A stretch of DNA of 64,000 nt from Alkalicoccus chagannorensis DSM 18086 (lineage in GTDB: Bacteria > Bacillota > Bacilli > Bacillales > Salisediminibacteriaceae), in assembly GCF_000429725.1 (NCBI RefSeq), contig NZ_AUCK01000016.1:27171-91170 (forward strand). The letters run 5' to 3'. The translations under genes and the position numbers were made by a program. Position 1 is the first letter of the stretch, and every line of letters starts with the position of its first letter. The notes beneath the pieces are model-generated. The model made no database searches, was not told the DNA's origin, and saw only the letters and a program-made list of their open reading frames with translations. Shown here in pieces: positions 8,080-17,269 of the stretch.

Positions 8080-8356
8080 TGCTGCCGTTCTTCGTCTGAT
8101 CGGATGCAAGTCTGCAGAGGAACTTGAAAGCAACAGCACACTTTCTAATCATCGACGACCCTCTTCTCTCCCATAGCGGGAGGAAGGGGGTTTTCATGTT
8201 TCATGGTCTCCTCTTTATAGCCCAGTGCAGATCTTTCGTTTTTCTTCCAGGAAAAAAGCAATGATCGAACGGATGTGATTTTTCCCTCAAAATGGTTACG
8301 ATCCTTATAAACGGGGTATAGGGATAGTTCAGGATACATAGAAGGGAGGTTATGCC

Positions 8357-9673
8357 ATGCAGGAGCAGGATAGAGAATACCGGGATGACAAAATAGATGA
8401 GGAAAAGTCTGAGTACCAGCAGGAGATGGAAGAAGAACAAGAAGAAGAAATGCCGGACAGTAAGTCGTCAGACGAATCAAAACCGGAGCTTCGTGTCGGT
8501 ATCATACCGGCTCCGGAAGCGGCTTCTGACTTATCAGACAAGCTTGCTGAATCTCTGTCAGATCTTCTGCAGTATTACGTCAGCGATGAATATACGTGGC
8601 AGGTCGACGTTGTAGTCGACTCCTACATCGGCGCGGAAGAAGATGCTGACAAAACGCTGAAACAAGCGTACAACATTGCATCGAACTATAAGTGGGACTA
8701 TACGGTCGCAATTACGGATATCCCGCTATATAAAAACGGAGATTTCATCGTTGCCGAAGTCGATGACAAAGGAGAGCTTGCGCAGATTTCCTTCCCGGCA
8801 CTCGGGATGATTCCCATTTACCGCAGAACTCGGGAAGCTGTACTTCAGCTGCTGAGTGAAATGCACCACGGCACTTCGGATGCTGCCCGGGAACGCGAAC
8901 AGGAACGTGTTAATCAGTCTAGTGATGTCATCAAGGAAGAAGTAAAGAATACCGATACACGTGAATTGATCCAGCGCGGACCCCAGCGGCACCTGCTGCC
9001 GATTAAGCGGGAAGTCATGGAGGACGATAATGAAACTTCCGTCCGGTTTACCGCGAAGCCGAAGTGGAGTGGGTACTTTCGGCTGACCACGGGGATGGTA
9101 AGAGCCAATCGCCCGTGGAGAGTTATCCTGACATTTAAAAGTATCATTGCCATTGCATTTGCGACTGGAGCTTATGCGCTCATTTTTCCGAGCATGTGGA
9201 TGCTCGCTGACGAATATGAGCTCTTCCGTGCAGTAGCCATGATGTTCATCTCCATCATCGCTATGACTGCCTGGATCATTGTCGCTCACCACCTTTGGGA
9301 GAATGCAGAGGCCACCTCTGAGAGGAAGAGCTTGATCCTTCTCCATAATCTCTCTACGATGATGACAATTGCGCTAGGTGTTATCGTTTACTATGCGACG
9401 TTACTGGTCGCCTTTCTGTTTGCCGTCTTCATTTTCCTTCCACCGGACATGATTGCTTCAGAAGAAGGCATCAACAGGGAACCGAACCCACTTTATTTCG
9501 TATACCTGGCCTGGATTGTTACAAGTATGGCCACCGTCGTAGGTGCTATCGGTGCCGGTCTGGAAGACGAGGAAACCGTACTGAAAGGAACATACGGATA
9601 CCGGCAGCGGAAACGAAAAGAATATTTGCAGGAGAAAGAAAAAGAAGAGGAAAAGAAGCAGGAAGGCGAATAG
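8357..9673 (+). CDS. Membrane protein of unknown function with acidic N terminus
   Basis: A 438-residue protein that I do not assign to a characterised family. Residues 1-45 are extremely acidic and Gln-rich. Residues 47-160 look like a soluble alpha/beta domain beginning LRVGIIPAPEAASDL. A charged linker follows, and residues about 255-400 contain four or five membrane helices. The C terminus is a Lys/Glu-rich coiled-coil-like tail. Similar Bacilli proteins have, as I recall, been annotated as a methylene-tetrahydrofolate dehydrogenase, which nothing here supports. ATG at 8357 has GGGAGGT 6 bases upstream. The gene stands alone on the plus strand. Confidence 0.85.
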   Translation: MQEQDREYRDDKIDEEKSEYQQEMEEEQEEEMPDSKSSDESKPELRVGIIPAPEAASDLSDKLAESLSDLLQYYVSDEYTWQVDVVVDSYIGAEEDADKTLKQAYNIASNYKWDYTVAITDIPLYKNGDFIVAEVDDKGELAQISFPALGMIPIYRRTREAVLQLLSEMHHGTSDAAREREQERVNQSSDVIKEEVKNTDTRELIQRGPQRHLLPIKREVMEDDNETSVRFTAKPKWSGYFRLTTGMVRANRPWRVILTFKSIIAIAFATGAYALIFPSMWMLADEYELFRAVAMMFISIIAMTAWIIVAHHLWENAEATSERKSLILLHNLSTMMTIALGVIVYYATLLVAFLFAVFIFLPPDMIASEEGINREPNPLYFVYLAWIVTSMATVVGAIGAGLEDEETVLKGTYGYRQRKRKEYLQEKEKEEEKKQEGE

Positions 9674-9752
9674 TCATCGAACGTCTTCAACTCGATGCTC
9701 AACAGATGCCTGCGTGATGGCTGGGTCAACAACCCTCCAAATAGGAAAGAAC

Positions 9753-9787
9753 GCTTCCGATGATCCAACGTGGACCGGAAGCCTTTT
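9753..9787 (+). terminator. Hairpin of the CGCTTCCG family after the unknown membrane protein gene
   Basis: GCTTCCG (9753-9759) pairs with CGGAAGC (9776-9782), followed by CTTTTAT. It lies 80 bp beyond the stop at 9673 and immediately precedes a copy of the dispersed repeat. Confidence 0.6.
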
Positions 9788-9796
9788 ATCTGCCTG

Positions 9797-9990
9797 CGGG
9801 AAGAAAGAGGTTTTCTTTCTTCCCGTGCAGCGCATGAAGCCGCCGTCTTCTTGTATGAGAACTTATACATTCCTATACTTGAACAAAAGCGCGGAGCGCC
9901 TTTTGATCGGAACGGCGTGCGCCGTCGCTGCAGCTTTTTTGAAGGAAGCATAGGTTCTTCCTGCTCCCCGAGCAGCCGGCTACGCCGTCC
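9797..9990 (+). repeat. Dispersed intergenic repeat, full copy (units B then A)
   Basis: The 456-bp gap 9674-10129 contains no gene. Unit B is a hairpin CGGGAAGAAA..TTTCTTCCCG followed by GCAGCGCATGAAGCCGCCGT and ACTTATACATTCCTATACTT; unit A follows as GAACAAAAGCGC, GAGCGCCTTTTG, TCGGAACGGCGTGCG and GCTGCAGC. Near-identical blocks recur at 60105-60286, 62871-62966, 63557-63669 and, less well kept, elsewhere. Confidence 0.8.
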
Positions 9991-10033
9991 GTCTTCCTGC
10001 TGTGATCTCTGATGCTTTCCTACAAAGGTACAA

Positions 10034-10077
10034 AGAACGAAGGCGGCTCCACTAATCCGTGGAGCCGCCTTCGTTCT
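10034..10077. terminator. Strong bidirectional intrinsic terminator
   Basis: A 19-bp perfect stem (10034-10052 with 10059-10077, core GAAGGCGGCTCCAC) with a 6-nt loop. It lies downstream of the minus-strand cydDC operon and beyond the plus-strand gene ending at 9673; the T-run is weak on either side. Confidence 0.7.
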
Positions 10078-10129
10078 GGATAATTCTTCATCAGGTACAG
10101 GCTGATATTCCTTATGCCTGCACTCCCTC

Positions 10130-10225
10130 TCAATGATTCAACCTGTCCCGCCAGAGCAGGTAGGAAACACCGGTTGTCAGCAGTGCCATAATCGATAAGA
10201 TAATGATCCAGACAAGCATGTACAT
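10130..10225 (-). CDS. Tiny single-span membrane protein at the end of the cydDC operon
   Basis: A 31-residue frame MYMLVWIIILSIMALLTTG... consists of one membrane helix followed by a short charged tail (WRDRLNH). GGGG and AGGAG lie just upstream of ATG at 10223-10225; a second ATG two codons later (10217-10219) is equally placed. It follows the cydC-like gene by about 195 bp on the same strand. Cytochrome bd oxidases carry very small one-helix subunits (CydX/CydS), and such proteins are often encoded at the end of cyd operons, so this may be one; cydAB are not in the window. The assignment is inference from size, topology and position. Confidence 0.45.
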   Translation of the reverse strand: MYMLVWIIILSIMALLTTGVSYLLWRDRLNH

Positions 10226-10419
10226 CCCCGCTTTCTTCTCCTGGAAAATCAAGACGAACGACCTTCCCCGGTGTTCTGTTCGACCGAAGCTCCAGCGTCT
10301 TTCTGCTTCCGCTGCTGCGGCTTGCGGCAGCGCTGCACGTGCCGTTACTGCTCCATTTCCTTTTTGCGGAACGGCAAAACTTCCGGAACCGGCGCCCCCC
10401 TGGTTCAAGGACCGAGGGT

Positions 10420-12138
10420 TCAGCCGGTCCCCTGCATCACCTGTGCCTCTACCTGCTTCATGTCATGGAAAAGGCCGCGCCGCTGCATCAGTGTCTCATA
10501 CGTACCGACCTCTTGGATTTCTCCCTGATCCATGACGACGATGCAATCCATCTCTTCCAGCCCCTGCAGATCATGACTGACCAGGATCAGTGTTGCTTCT
10601 CCGGCCGCTTCATATACGTCTCTCATCACTTCCCGCGATGTAAGCGGATCTACTGAAGACACCGGTTCATCCAGCAGCCACAGATCCGCACGGCGCAGCA
10701 GCGCCCGTGCAAGAGCGAGACGCTGCCGCTCTCCCCCCGACAGGTTCGCCGCCCCTTCCTGCAGATCGCTCTCAAGCGGAATGTACGCCAGCTGAACCTG
10801 CTCCATTGCCCGGATCATGTCCGACTTTCCTGCAGTGGCGGATGCCAGACGCAGATTGTCTTCGACCGTCCCGTAGAAAAAGTGCTGTTCCTGGAGAACG
10901 GCATTCGTCCGCTCCCAGAGAGCTTCTTCCTGTACATTTGCGAGGGGGATACCGGACGCTTTCACCTCTCCTTTTTCAGGCAGAGAAAAACGGAGGGCCA
11001 GCTGCAGCAGGGTGGATTTCCCGGATCCACTTGCTCCGACAACCGCTGTCTTCGATCCCGGCTCTACGTCAAGCCACACGTCGTGTAACGCAGGCCGGAC
11101 CGCATGTTCATACTGAAGGGATACACCTTCCCACGACAATGGGATAGCGCCGGATGGCAGCTGGACCGGCTCTGCGGCTTCCGGCAGCTTCAAGCTGTCA
11201 TCGGACAGCACTTCGTCCAGACGATTCGCTGCTTCCGTTGTTTCTTTTTTATAAGAGGCGTAAGCTGCCATCGGTACGGTGTTTTCGAAGACGGTCAGAC
11301 TGATCATGACGAGCATGGCCAGGAATACGCCCTCGAGGTTTCCGGCTGCTGTCATCGCAGCACCGGCAGCAAGAATTACCCATGTCACGACAAAGGACGT
11401 GAGCTGACTGAAAGTCTGGCTTCTCAGCCTTTCTTCAGCCGCCTGCTGCTTTAATTTTTCATACGCTGTGCTCCGCTGCAGGATCTCTTCCTCCTGGCGG
11501 GAAAGCTGATTGTTCAGCGCCAGGTCACGGAAGCCGGCAAAAAATTCCGAAAGGGAGCTGGACAGTTCGCCTCGCTCTGCCCGCATCTGCGGCAGGCGCC
11601 GCTTCTCTCGGCTCTCGTGCCAAAGCGGAATCAGCAGTCCGGTTACGACGAGACCAGCGACTAAAATCAGGGCGGTTACCGGCGAGAAGAACAAAGTAAA
11701 AGCAATAGTCGCCAAGAAAACCGTAACCATCACCAGCGGAGGATAAAACACACGAAGGAAATAATCCTGCATCGCTTCGACATCCCCTACAACTCTTGCA
11801 AGCAGATCCCCGCTCCGGAACTGCTGGGACAAACGGGGTGCCAGCGGGATGAGACGTTCAAAAAAGTGTGTCCTCACCCGGCTGAGCATCGTAAAGGTTG
11901 CCCGGTGGGAATACAGCCGCTCGCCATAGCGGCTCAGAGCTCTCGTGAAGCTGAACAGCTTCAGCAGTGCGATCGTCACCGTCAATACATACAACGGCGG
12001 CACGACAGCCGCACGCGAAATCAGATAGCCGCTGTTTGCAAATAAAGCGACAGCCCCGATGCCGGCGAGAAAGCCGAACAGAATGCTGAGCGCGATATCT
12101 TTTTTTTCCTTTAACAACAGCGTCCTCACGACATTCAT
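10420..12138 (-). CDS. cydC: Thiol reductant ABC exporter subunit, CydC type
   Basis: A 572-residue fused permease-ATPase with six membrane helices in about residues 15-300 and a C-terminal nucleotide-binding domain: Walker A GASGSGKST, signature LSGGERQRLALARALL and Walker B LWLLDEP. Together with CydD it forms a heterodimeric exporter of glutathione/cysteine that keeps the outside reducing for cytochrome bd and c assembly. The start codon overlaps the stop of the upstream cydD gene (ATGA arrangement), giving translational coupling. The C versus D assignment follows N-terminal character and gene order, and is less certain than the family. The cydAB genes are absent from this window, so the exporter operon stands apart here. 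Confidence 0.85.
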   Translation of the reverse strand: MNVVRTLLLKEKKDIALSILFGFLAGIGAVALFANSGYLISRAAVVPPLYVLTVTIALLKLFSFTRALSRYGERLYSHRATFTMLSRVRTHFFERLIPLAPRLSQQFRSGDLLARVVGDVEAMQDYFLRVFYPPLVMVTVFLATIAFTLFFSPVTALILVAGLVVTGLLIPLWHESREKRRLPQMRAERGELSSSLSEFFAGFRDLALNNQLSRQEEEILQRSTAYEKLKQQAAEERLRSQTFSQLTSFVVTWVILAAGAAMTAAGNLEGVFLAMLVMISLTVFENTVPMAAYASYKKETTEAANRLDEVLSDDSLKLPEAAEPVQLPSGAIPLSWEGVSLQYEHAVRPALHDVWLDVEPGSKTAVVGASGSGKSTLLQLALRFSLPEKGEVKASGIPLANVQEEALWERTNAVLQEQHFFYGTVEDNLRLASATAGKSDMIRAMEQVQLAYIPLESDLQEGAANLSGGERQRLALARALLRRADLWLLDEPVSSVDPLTSREVMRDVYEAAGEATLILVSHDLQGLEEMDCIVVMDQGEIQEVGTYETLMQRRGLFHDMKQVEAQVMQGTG

Positions 12139-13865
12139 CGGCCTGCTCCTCCCTGCTGTACCTCCAGCATGTTCTGATAGTTCCGGCTGCTCTGCCTCAG
12201 CTCCTCGTGACGCCCCTGCGCTTCCAGTGCGCCTTCCTCCATCAGAAAGATACGGTCCGCTTCCCGGATCGTATGCAGCCGATGAGCGACGGTAATCACG
12301 GTCGCCCGCTCGGACAACTCGTTCATGGCGCGCTGAAGAATACGCTCGGTTTCAATATCGAGACCTGTTGTCGGCTCATCATACAGCAGAAGAGACGGCT
12401 GTTTTAAATAGGCACGTGCAAGAGCCGTACGCTGTTTTTCGCCGCCGGAAATTCCTCGTCCGCCTTCTCCGATGACCGTGTCCAGCCCCTCCGGCATCTC
12501 CTGCATCAGCGGTGTCAATCCTGCCCATGCTGCTGCTCGTTCGACTTCCTCATCCGAAGCATCTGGAGAACCGAGACGAAGGTTATCACGGAAGGTGCCG
12601 GCGAACAAGTACGGGTGCTGCGTCACGTAGGCCATGTCAGCGTACCACTGCTCCTGTTCGTACTCCTGTATGGCTCTTCCATCGACGCCAACCGTTCCCT
12701 CCCCTGCTTCGTACAGGCCGGAAAAGAGATGAAGCAGCGTGGATTTCCCTGAACCACTCGGTCCAATAACTGCTGCATGCTCCCCGGCATTCACCGTCAG
12801 ATCCAGCGGTCCAAGGGCGAACCGGCTCTCGCCGTAATCAAACGTGACGCTGCGGAACGTGAAGGCCGGTGGTCCTTTCCGCTCCAGATCTCCCCTGGCA
12901 GCAGTTTCGCTTCCGCTGTCGAGCTCCTCGTAAATCCGTTCCGCCGCTCCCATGCTTCCACGGCCTGAATGAAAGGCACTGCCCATTTCCTTTAACGAGG
13001 CGAAAAATTCCGGCGCCAGAATCAAGACGAAAAAGGCCGTGAAGAAGGACAATTGATCGTAGACCACCATGCGCAGCCCGACTTCGAGTGCGACCAGGGA
13101 AATACTCAGCATCGAAATGAATTCAAGCATCAATGCTGATAAAAAAGCAACTTTCAACACCGTCATCGTAGCATCGCGGTAAGCATTGCTGTCCGCTTCA
13201 ATAACGGCGGCCTGCTTTCCCGCCTGGTTGAATAAACGCAGGGTCGTCAATCCACGCAGCAGATCCAGAAAGGTGCCGGCAAATCGATTCAGTTTTTCCA
13301 TCTGCTCCTCTGATTTCCGCTCCGTGTTTCTGCCGATGACCGCCATCATGATGGGAACAAACGGGGCTGTCACGAGCAGAATCAGGCCGGAAACCCAGTT
13401 CATGTAGAAAACAGCTCCGAGAACAATCAGCGGCACGAGAGAAGACTGCATCATGACGACGTAGTAGTGCCTGAAATACGGCTCCAGCTCATCAACCGCG
13501 TCCAGTGCGAGGCTGATCCTGCCGCCGGATTGTCCTTCGCCGGCCGCCCGGACAGGACTGCTCCGGAAATGACGGAGAATGTCGGTCCTGAATTCCTGCT
13601 TCACGTCGGCAGCAAGCCGGATACCTGTTAGGTTATTCACATACTGCAGGATGCTCCGGGCCCCAAGCGCCAGCATGACCCCCGCCAGCTCCGGAAGGAC
13701 CTCCTGAAATGAGGCGCCCTGCAGAAAAACGTTGTCCACCACTGCCACAATCAGCCACGCCTGTGCAATAATAGTCAGGCCGATCAGGACGGATATTATC
13801 ATTAACAACCGCCTGGATGTCTTTTTTTGTTTCGATATCTCTTTCAGCCGTTCTTTAGCCGACAT
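12135..13865 (-). CDS. cydD: Thiol reductant ABC exporter subunit, CydD type
   Basis: A 576-residue ABC half-transporter: membrane domain (about residues 20-300, six helices) and ATPase domain with GPSGSGKST, ISGGEKQRTALARA and LLLYDEPTTGLD. The stretch RTDILRHFRSSPVRAAGE and the LEPYFRHYYVVMMQSSLVPL region resemble CydD rather than lipid or peptide exporters. It is the first gene of the pair and overlaps the cydC-like gene by four bases. In B. subtilis the homologous pair sits in cydABCD; here it is independent. No terminator or clear promoter was found in the 245-bp upstream gap, which holds a short piece of dispersed repeat at 13996-14031. Confidence 0.87.
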   Translation of the reverse strand: MSAKERLKEISKQKKTSRRLLMIISVLIGLTIIAQAWLIVAVVDNVFLQGASFQEVLPELAGVMLALGARSILQYVNNLTGIRLAADVKQEFRTDILRHFRSSPVRAAGEGQSGGRISLALDAVDELEPYFRHYYVVMMQSSLVPLIVLGAVFYMNWVSGLILLVTAPFVPIMMAVIGRNTERKSEEQMEKLNRFAGTFLDLLRGLTTLRLFNQAGKQAAVIEADSNAYRDATMTVLKVAFLSALMLEFISMLSISLVALEVGLRMVVYDQLSFFTAFFVLILAPEFFASLKEMGSAFHSGRGSMGAAERIYEELDSGSETAARGDLERKGPPAFTFRSVTFDYGESRFALGPLDLTVNAGEHAAVIGPSGSGKSTLLHLFSGLYEAGEGTVGVDGRAIQEYEQEQWYADMAYVTQHPYLFAGTFRDNLRLGSPDASDEEVERAAAWAGLTPLMQEMPEGLDTVIGEGGRGISGGEKQRTALARAYLKQPSLLLYDEPTTGLDIETERILQRAMNELSERATVITVAHRLHTIREADRIFLMEEGALEAQGRHEELRQSSRNYQNMLEVQQGGAGR

Positions 13866-13995
13866 GTGCGCCGCTCCCCTCTACAAACGTTCCATATTCC
13901 AGTATAAGCGATGTTCTCCCCTCTTCTCAAAGAAGAGCGTTTCTCCCTTCCAATAACCAGCAGCTCAGGCCGACGGTTCCCTCTGCGGATCGAAT

Positions 13996-14031
13996 GATCG
14001 GAACGGCGTGCGCCGTCACCTTGTACGAAAA
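13996..14031 (+). repeat. Dispersed intergenic repeat, short fragment
   Basis: ATCGGAACGGCGTGCGCCGTC followed by TTGTACGAAAAC joins the middle of unit A to the end of unit B of the family seen at 9797-9990, as if the interior were deleted. Confidence 0.5.
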
Positions 14032-14112
14032 CTCCTCCATCTTATCAGCAAAAAAAGACTGCGCACGGCGGCAGCCATGCACAGACTCATTTCATGTTCG
14101 ATGCGGACGATC

Positions 14113-14706
14113 CTAATGCGTCATCCACTTCGGCGGTGTGTTTTTATCCCAGTAGACACTGCCGATGTCGTGATGCGTCTCAAACCCATCGTCCGCCCGG
14201 TGATAGTGGAAATTAAAATAATAGCCCTGTTTCGGCTTCATGTCCCGGCGAACGTGAAAGCGGAGGACATCTTCCCCATCCTTTGCATCGTATATATGAA
14301 AGATTTTCTCGCCATAGCCGGTATCCGGATGTTCGGAAATCGCCAGGGAAGGAAGATCTCCCTCGTCTTCAGCGTCATAGATCGAAGCGATCACTTCTTC
14401 CACCTGCGGCAGAATATCCTCTTCCACGTCCTCTTCCACCTTCGTCAGGATTTTCGGTCCGAGTTTGGAGTACAGCTGTTCCCGGGCGGTGCCGGTGAGC
14501 ATTTCAATGGATTCCTCCACCGACCAGATCTCTTCCAGATCAGCTTCGCTGTCATCCACCAGATCGGAAAGGTCCGTCTGAGGCTCCTTGTCCGGCAGTT
14601 TTTCATCTTTCTCGTCGTTTTTACTCCACTCCGGGAACGGGACATAGGCACCGAGCGTGACGATCGAGAGTAACACCATCGCGGTGCGTCTAATCCATAC
14701 AGCCAT
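14113..14706 (-). CDS. ypjP: YpjP-like protein
   Basis: A 197-residue protein with an N-terminal hydrophobic segment (about residues 6-25: signal or anchor), a variable acidic region, and a well-kept C-terminal half: KIFHIYDAKDGEDVLRFHVR, GYYFNFHYHRADDGFETHHD and IGSVYWDKNTPPKWM, which match the B. subtilis YpjP family as I recall it. I chose ATG at 14704-14706, with GGAGG about 11 bases upstream, over an upstream TTG that crowds the ribosome site. Function is unknown; it is probably outside the membrane. It stands alone between cydDC and a lipoprotein gene on the same strand. Confidence 0.85.
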   Translation of the reverse strand: MAVWIRRTAMVLLSIVTLGAYVPFPEWSKNDEKDEKLPDKEPQTDLSDLVDDSEADLEEIWSVEESIEMLTGTAREQLYSKLGPKILTKVEEDVEEDILPQVEEVIASIYDAEDEGDLPSLAISEHPDTGYGEKIFHIYDAKDGEDVLRFHVRRDMKPKQGYYFNFHYHRADDGFETHHDIGSVYWDKNTPPKWMTH

Positions 14707-14815
14707 GTCTGCCAACTCCTCCCCTGTCTGCTGTCTCTATTTTATCATGCGTGCAGCAGAAAAACAGAGCGAATCCTGAATATTGTGCAAAGTCACACGA
14801 TTGTCATCCAGCTGC

Positions 14816-15712
14816 CTAGTCCTGTGGGATCGGTTCCCCTGCCTCTGCCAGAGTCGTCCACGTCTCTCCACCGTCTTCAGAAAGGTACACGTTCTCCCCA
14901 CCACTGCCGCCAGCAATCCGGTCTTCGTTTTCCGGGTCAACGGCAATCTGGGTGACAGCATCTTCTTCCAATTCGAGTGGAAGGGCTTCCCACGTCTCAC
15001 CGAAGTCCTCGGACACGCTCAGCCGGCTGCCTTCTTCATCCAACATGTAGGCGTAGAGGCGGTCATGGGCAGCAGCGGCACTGACAATCGTCCCGTCATC
15101 TTTGATCATCTCCCACGAGTCGCCGCCGTCTTCAGACCGGTGAATACCATCCTGAACGCCTGCCAGAAGGACGTCCGGCTCGTCCGGATTGGAAATCAGC
15201 GTAAAAATATCAGGATAGTCGAGCATCATGTTTTCCATTTCGGCCGTATCCCAGCTGTTTCCTCCGTCATCCGTCCGCATCATCTCTCCGTCCGCGGCAT
15301 TGATGCCATACTGCACCTCTTCCTCTCCCCGGTTGAGATCAAAAACGTGAAAATCAACTTCCGCTTCCAGCGATGTCTGCTCCCATGACTCCCCCTGGTC
15401 GGTACTCTCCATCATGCCAAGCGGGTCGGGCAGACTGGAAGCTTCAGCCGGGTGACCGCTCGAGAGCATCCGATTGTCTTCTGTCATCGTGAAGCCCATC
15501 AAATCATGACGCACGTCTTCCTCTCCAACGTGCTGCCACTCGCCTTCTTCGATTTCCATCAGACCATGGTGGGTCGCTGCATATAAAATCTCTGGGTTTT
15601 CTCTGTCAAACTCCAGTCCGTGTACGTGCATGAAGGACTCTACTTCCATCCCATCGGCACTGCATGCCCCGAGAAGTAGAAGCGAGCCTATATACCAAAT
15701 GCCTTTTTTCAT
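14816..15712 (-). CDS. Lipoprotein with BNR/sialidase-like repeats (F510_1955-type)
   Basis: A 298-residue secreted lipoprotein: signal peptide with lipobox LLGAC, Cys17 being the lipid-modified residue. The mature part is acidic and contains at least five Asp-box (BNR) repeats of the form S/T-x-D-x-G-x-(S/T)-W, for example STDQGESWE, TDDGGNSWD, SEDGGDSWE, SEDFGETWE and SEDGGETWT, indicating a beta-propeller. Such proteins are often labelled glycosylhydrolase or exo-alpha-sialidase by fold alone; no catalytic assignment can be made from this sequence. It probably faces the outside of the membrane. No operon partner is evident: the flanking gene is 110 bp downstream. Confidence 0.85.
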   Translation of the reverse strand: MKKGIWYIGSLLLLGACSADGMEVESFMHVHGLEFDRENPEILYAATHHGLMEIEEGEWQHVGEEDVRHDLMGFTMTEDNRMLSSGHPAEASSLPDPLGMMESTDQGESWEQTSLEAEVDFHVFDLNRGEEEVQYGINAADGEMMRTDDGGNSWDTAEMENMMLDYPDIFTLISNPDEPDVLLAGVQDGIHRSEDGGDSWEMIKDDGTIVSAAAAHDRLYAYMLDEEGSRLSVSEDFGETWEALPLELEEDAVTQIAVDPENEDRIAGGSGGENVYLSEDGGETWTTLAEAGEPIPQD

Positions 15713-15966
15713 TTTACTCTCTCCCCTTTCCGCTTCTAGTATAGCACCAGGACCTGTCTTCCGGGGAGTGCTGTTATCTTTTGTCGGGATATTGTCACTG
15801 CATTGTCATGTCTGAAGCCGACGAGCGGACTTACGGAGTTTCATTTGACTCCAACATAAGCTTTCTTCAGAGCAGAAACGGGAATAGTTGGCTGGCACTA
15901 TTGAAATTCGCGTTCACTTCGGGCAGTATAGGAACAGGTACGTAACACGAAATGAGGTAGCAGTTG

Positions 15967-17136
15967 ATGATCAATGAAGAACATATAACGAGGCTGGAGC
16001 GTAATGGCAGAGAGATCATCCTGATCGGTACAGCCCACGTATCAAAAGAAAGTGCACAGGAAGTCAAAGCCGTCATCGACGCAGAACAGCCGGATACCGT
16101 CTGTGTCGAACTGGATGAGCAGCGGTATCAATCCGTCATCCAGAGTGACCGGTGGCGGAATATGGACATCTTCAAAGTAATTAAAGAGAAAAAAGCCACC
16201 CTGCTCTTCATGAATCTTGCCATCTCCTCGTTTCAGAATCGGATCGCAAAGCAGTTCGGCATCAAACCCGGCCAGGAGATGATCCAAGGCATTGATTCTG
16301 CGGAGGAGAACGGTGCGGAACTGGTGCTTGCTGACCGCAACATTCAGAAGACGTTCGCCCGGATCTGGGGCAACCTCGGCTTCTTCGGCAAAGGAAAGCT
16401 GATCACCTCGATCTTCGGCGGTATTCTCGTACAGGAGAAGGTCTCGGAGGAAGAGCTCGAGCGGATGAAAAAGCAGGACACGTTAAACGCGGCGATGCAC
16501 GAATTTTCTCAGGCCTTCCCCAAATTAAAAGAACCGCTCATCGACGAGCGGGATCAGTATCTGGCTCAAAAAATCAAAGAAGCACCGGGTAAGAAAATCG
16601 TAGCCGTCCTTGGAGCGGCACACGTACCGGGGATACTGAAGGAAATTGATCGTGATCACGATCTGGCGAAATTGGAGGAAACCCCTCCAAAGTCCCCGAT
16701 TCCAAAGATGATCGGCTGGGCGATTCCCGTTCTGATCCTCTCGATCATTGCTTATACGTTTTTCAACAACCCCGCCGCCGGGGTGAATCAGATGATCAGC
16801 TGGCTTTTATGGAACGGATCTTTTTCAGCTCTCGGCGCAGCTATCGCATTCGGCCACCCACTGGCTGTTGTTACGGCGTTTTTGATTGCTCCGTTAAGTT
16901 CCCTGAACCCACTCATGGCAGCAGGCTGGTTCTCCGGCATTGTCCAGGCTTACATGCGCCGGCCGAGCGTAGGGGACCTGGAAGTACTGTCTGATGATGT
17001 TCAGAGTCTGAAAGGGTTCTGGAACAATAAAGTGACCCGCATTCTACTCGTGGTCATCCTGACCAATATTGGTTCAACCATCGGTACCATGATCGGCGGA
17101 GCCGATGTCCTGCGTGTTTTCTTCGAGAATTTGTAG
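15967..17136 (+). CDS. TraB/PrgY-family membrane protein
   Basis: A 389-residue protein. The N-terminal domain has the TraB/GumN-type motifs IILIGTAHVSKES near residue 18, VCVELDEQR near residue 47, DERDQYLA near residue 192 and VLGAAHVPGI near residue 210; the C-terminal ~150 residues are three or four membrane helices. The founding member PrgY of Enterococcus reduces secreted pheromone activity, and the fold is related to metal-dependent proteases (Tiki). The real role in Bacilli is unknown. I use ATG at 15967, with GAGGT 8 bases upstream; TTG at 15964 is possible. A terminator follows at 17226. Confidence 0.88.
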   Translation: MINEEHITRLERNGREIILIGTAHVSKESAQEVKAVIDAEQPDTVCVELDEQRYQSVIQSDRWRNMDIFKVIKEKKATLLFMNLAISSFQNRIAKQFGIKPGQEMIQGIDSAEENGAELVLADRNIQKTFARIWGNLGFFGKGKLITSIFGGILVQEKVSEEELERMKKQDTLNAAMHEFSQAFPKLKEPLIDERDQYLAQKIKEAPGKKIVAVLGAAHVPGILKEIDRDHDLAKLEETPPKSPIPKMIGWAIPVLILSIIAYTFFNNPAAGVNQMISWLLWNGSFSALGAAIAFGHPLAVVTAFLIAPLSSLNPLMAAGWFSGIVQAYMRRPSVGDLEVLSDDVQSLKGFWNNKVTRILLVVILTNIGSTIGTMIGGADVLRVFFENL

Positions 17137-17225
17137 CACCCGCTCTTTTCCCGAAGACAAATGGAGATTCGCACCAAAACCAGCCATCAAAGAAAAGCTG
17201 GAACAAAATAGCTCCCCAGCACGTA

Positions 17226-17269
17226 AAAACGCTTTCGAGGATCCGATTTAGGATCCTCGAAAGCGTTTT
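17226..17269. terminator. Strong bidirectional terminator after the TraB-like gene
   Basis: A 19-bp perfect stem (17226-17244 with 17251-17269), core AACGCTTTCGAGGATCC, with a 6-nt loop. A-rich on the left and TTTT on the right, so it can work on both strands. It is a variant of the CGCTTCCG hairpin family. Confidence 0.85.
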
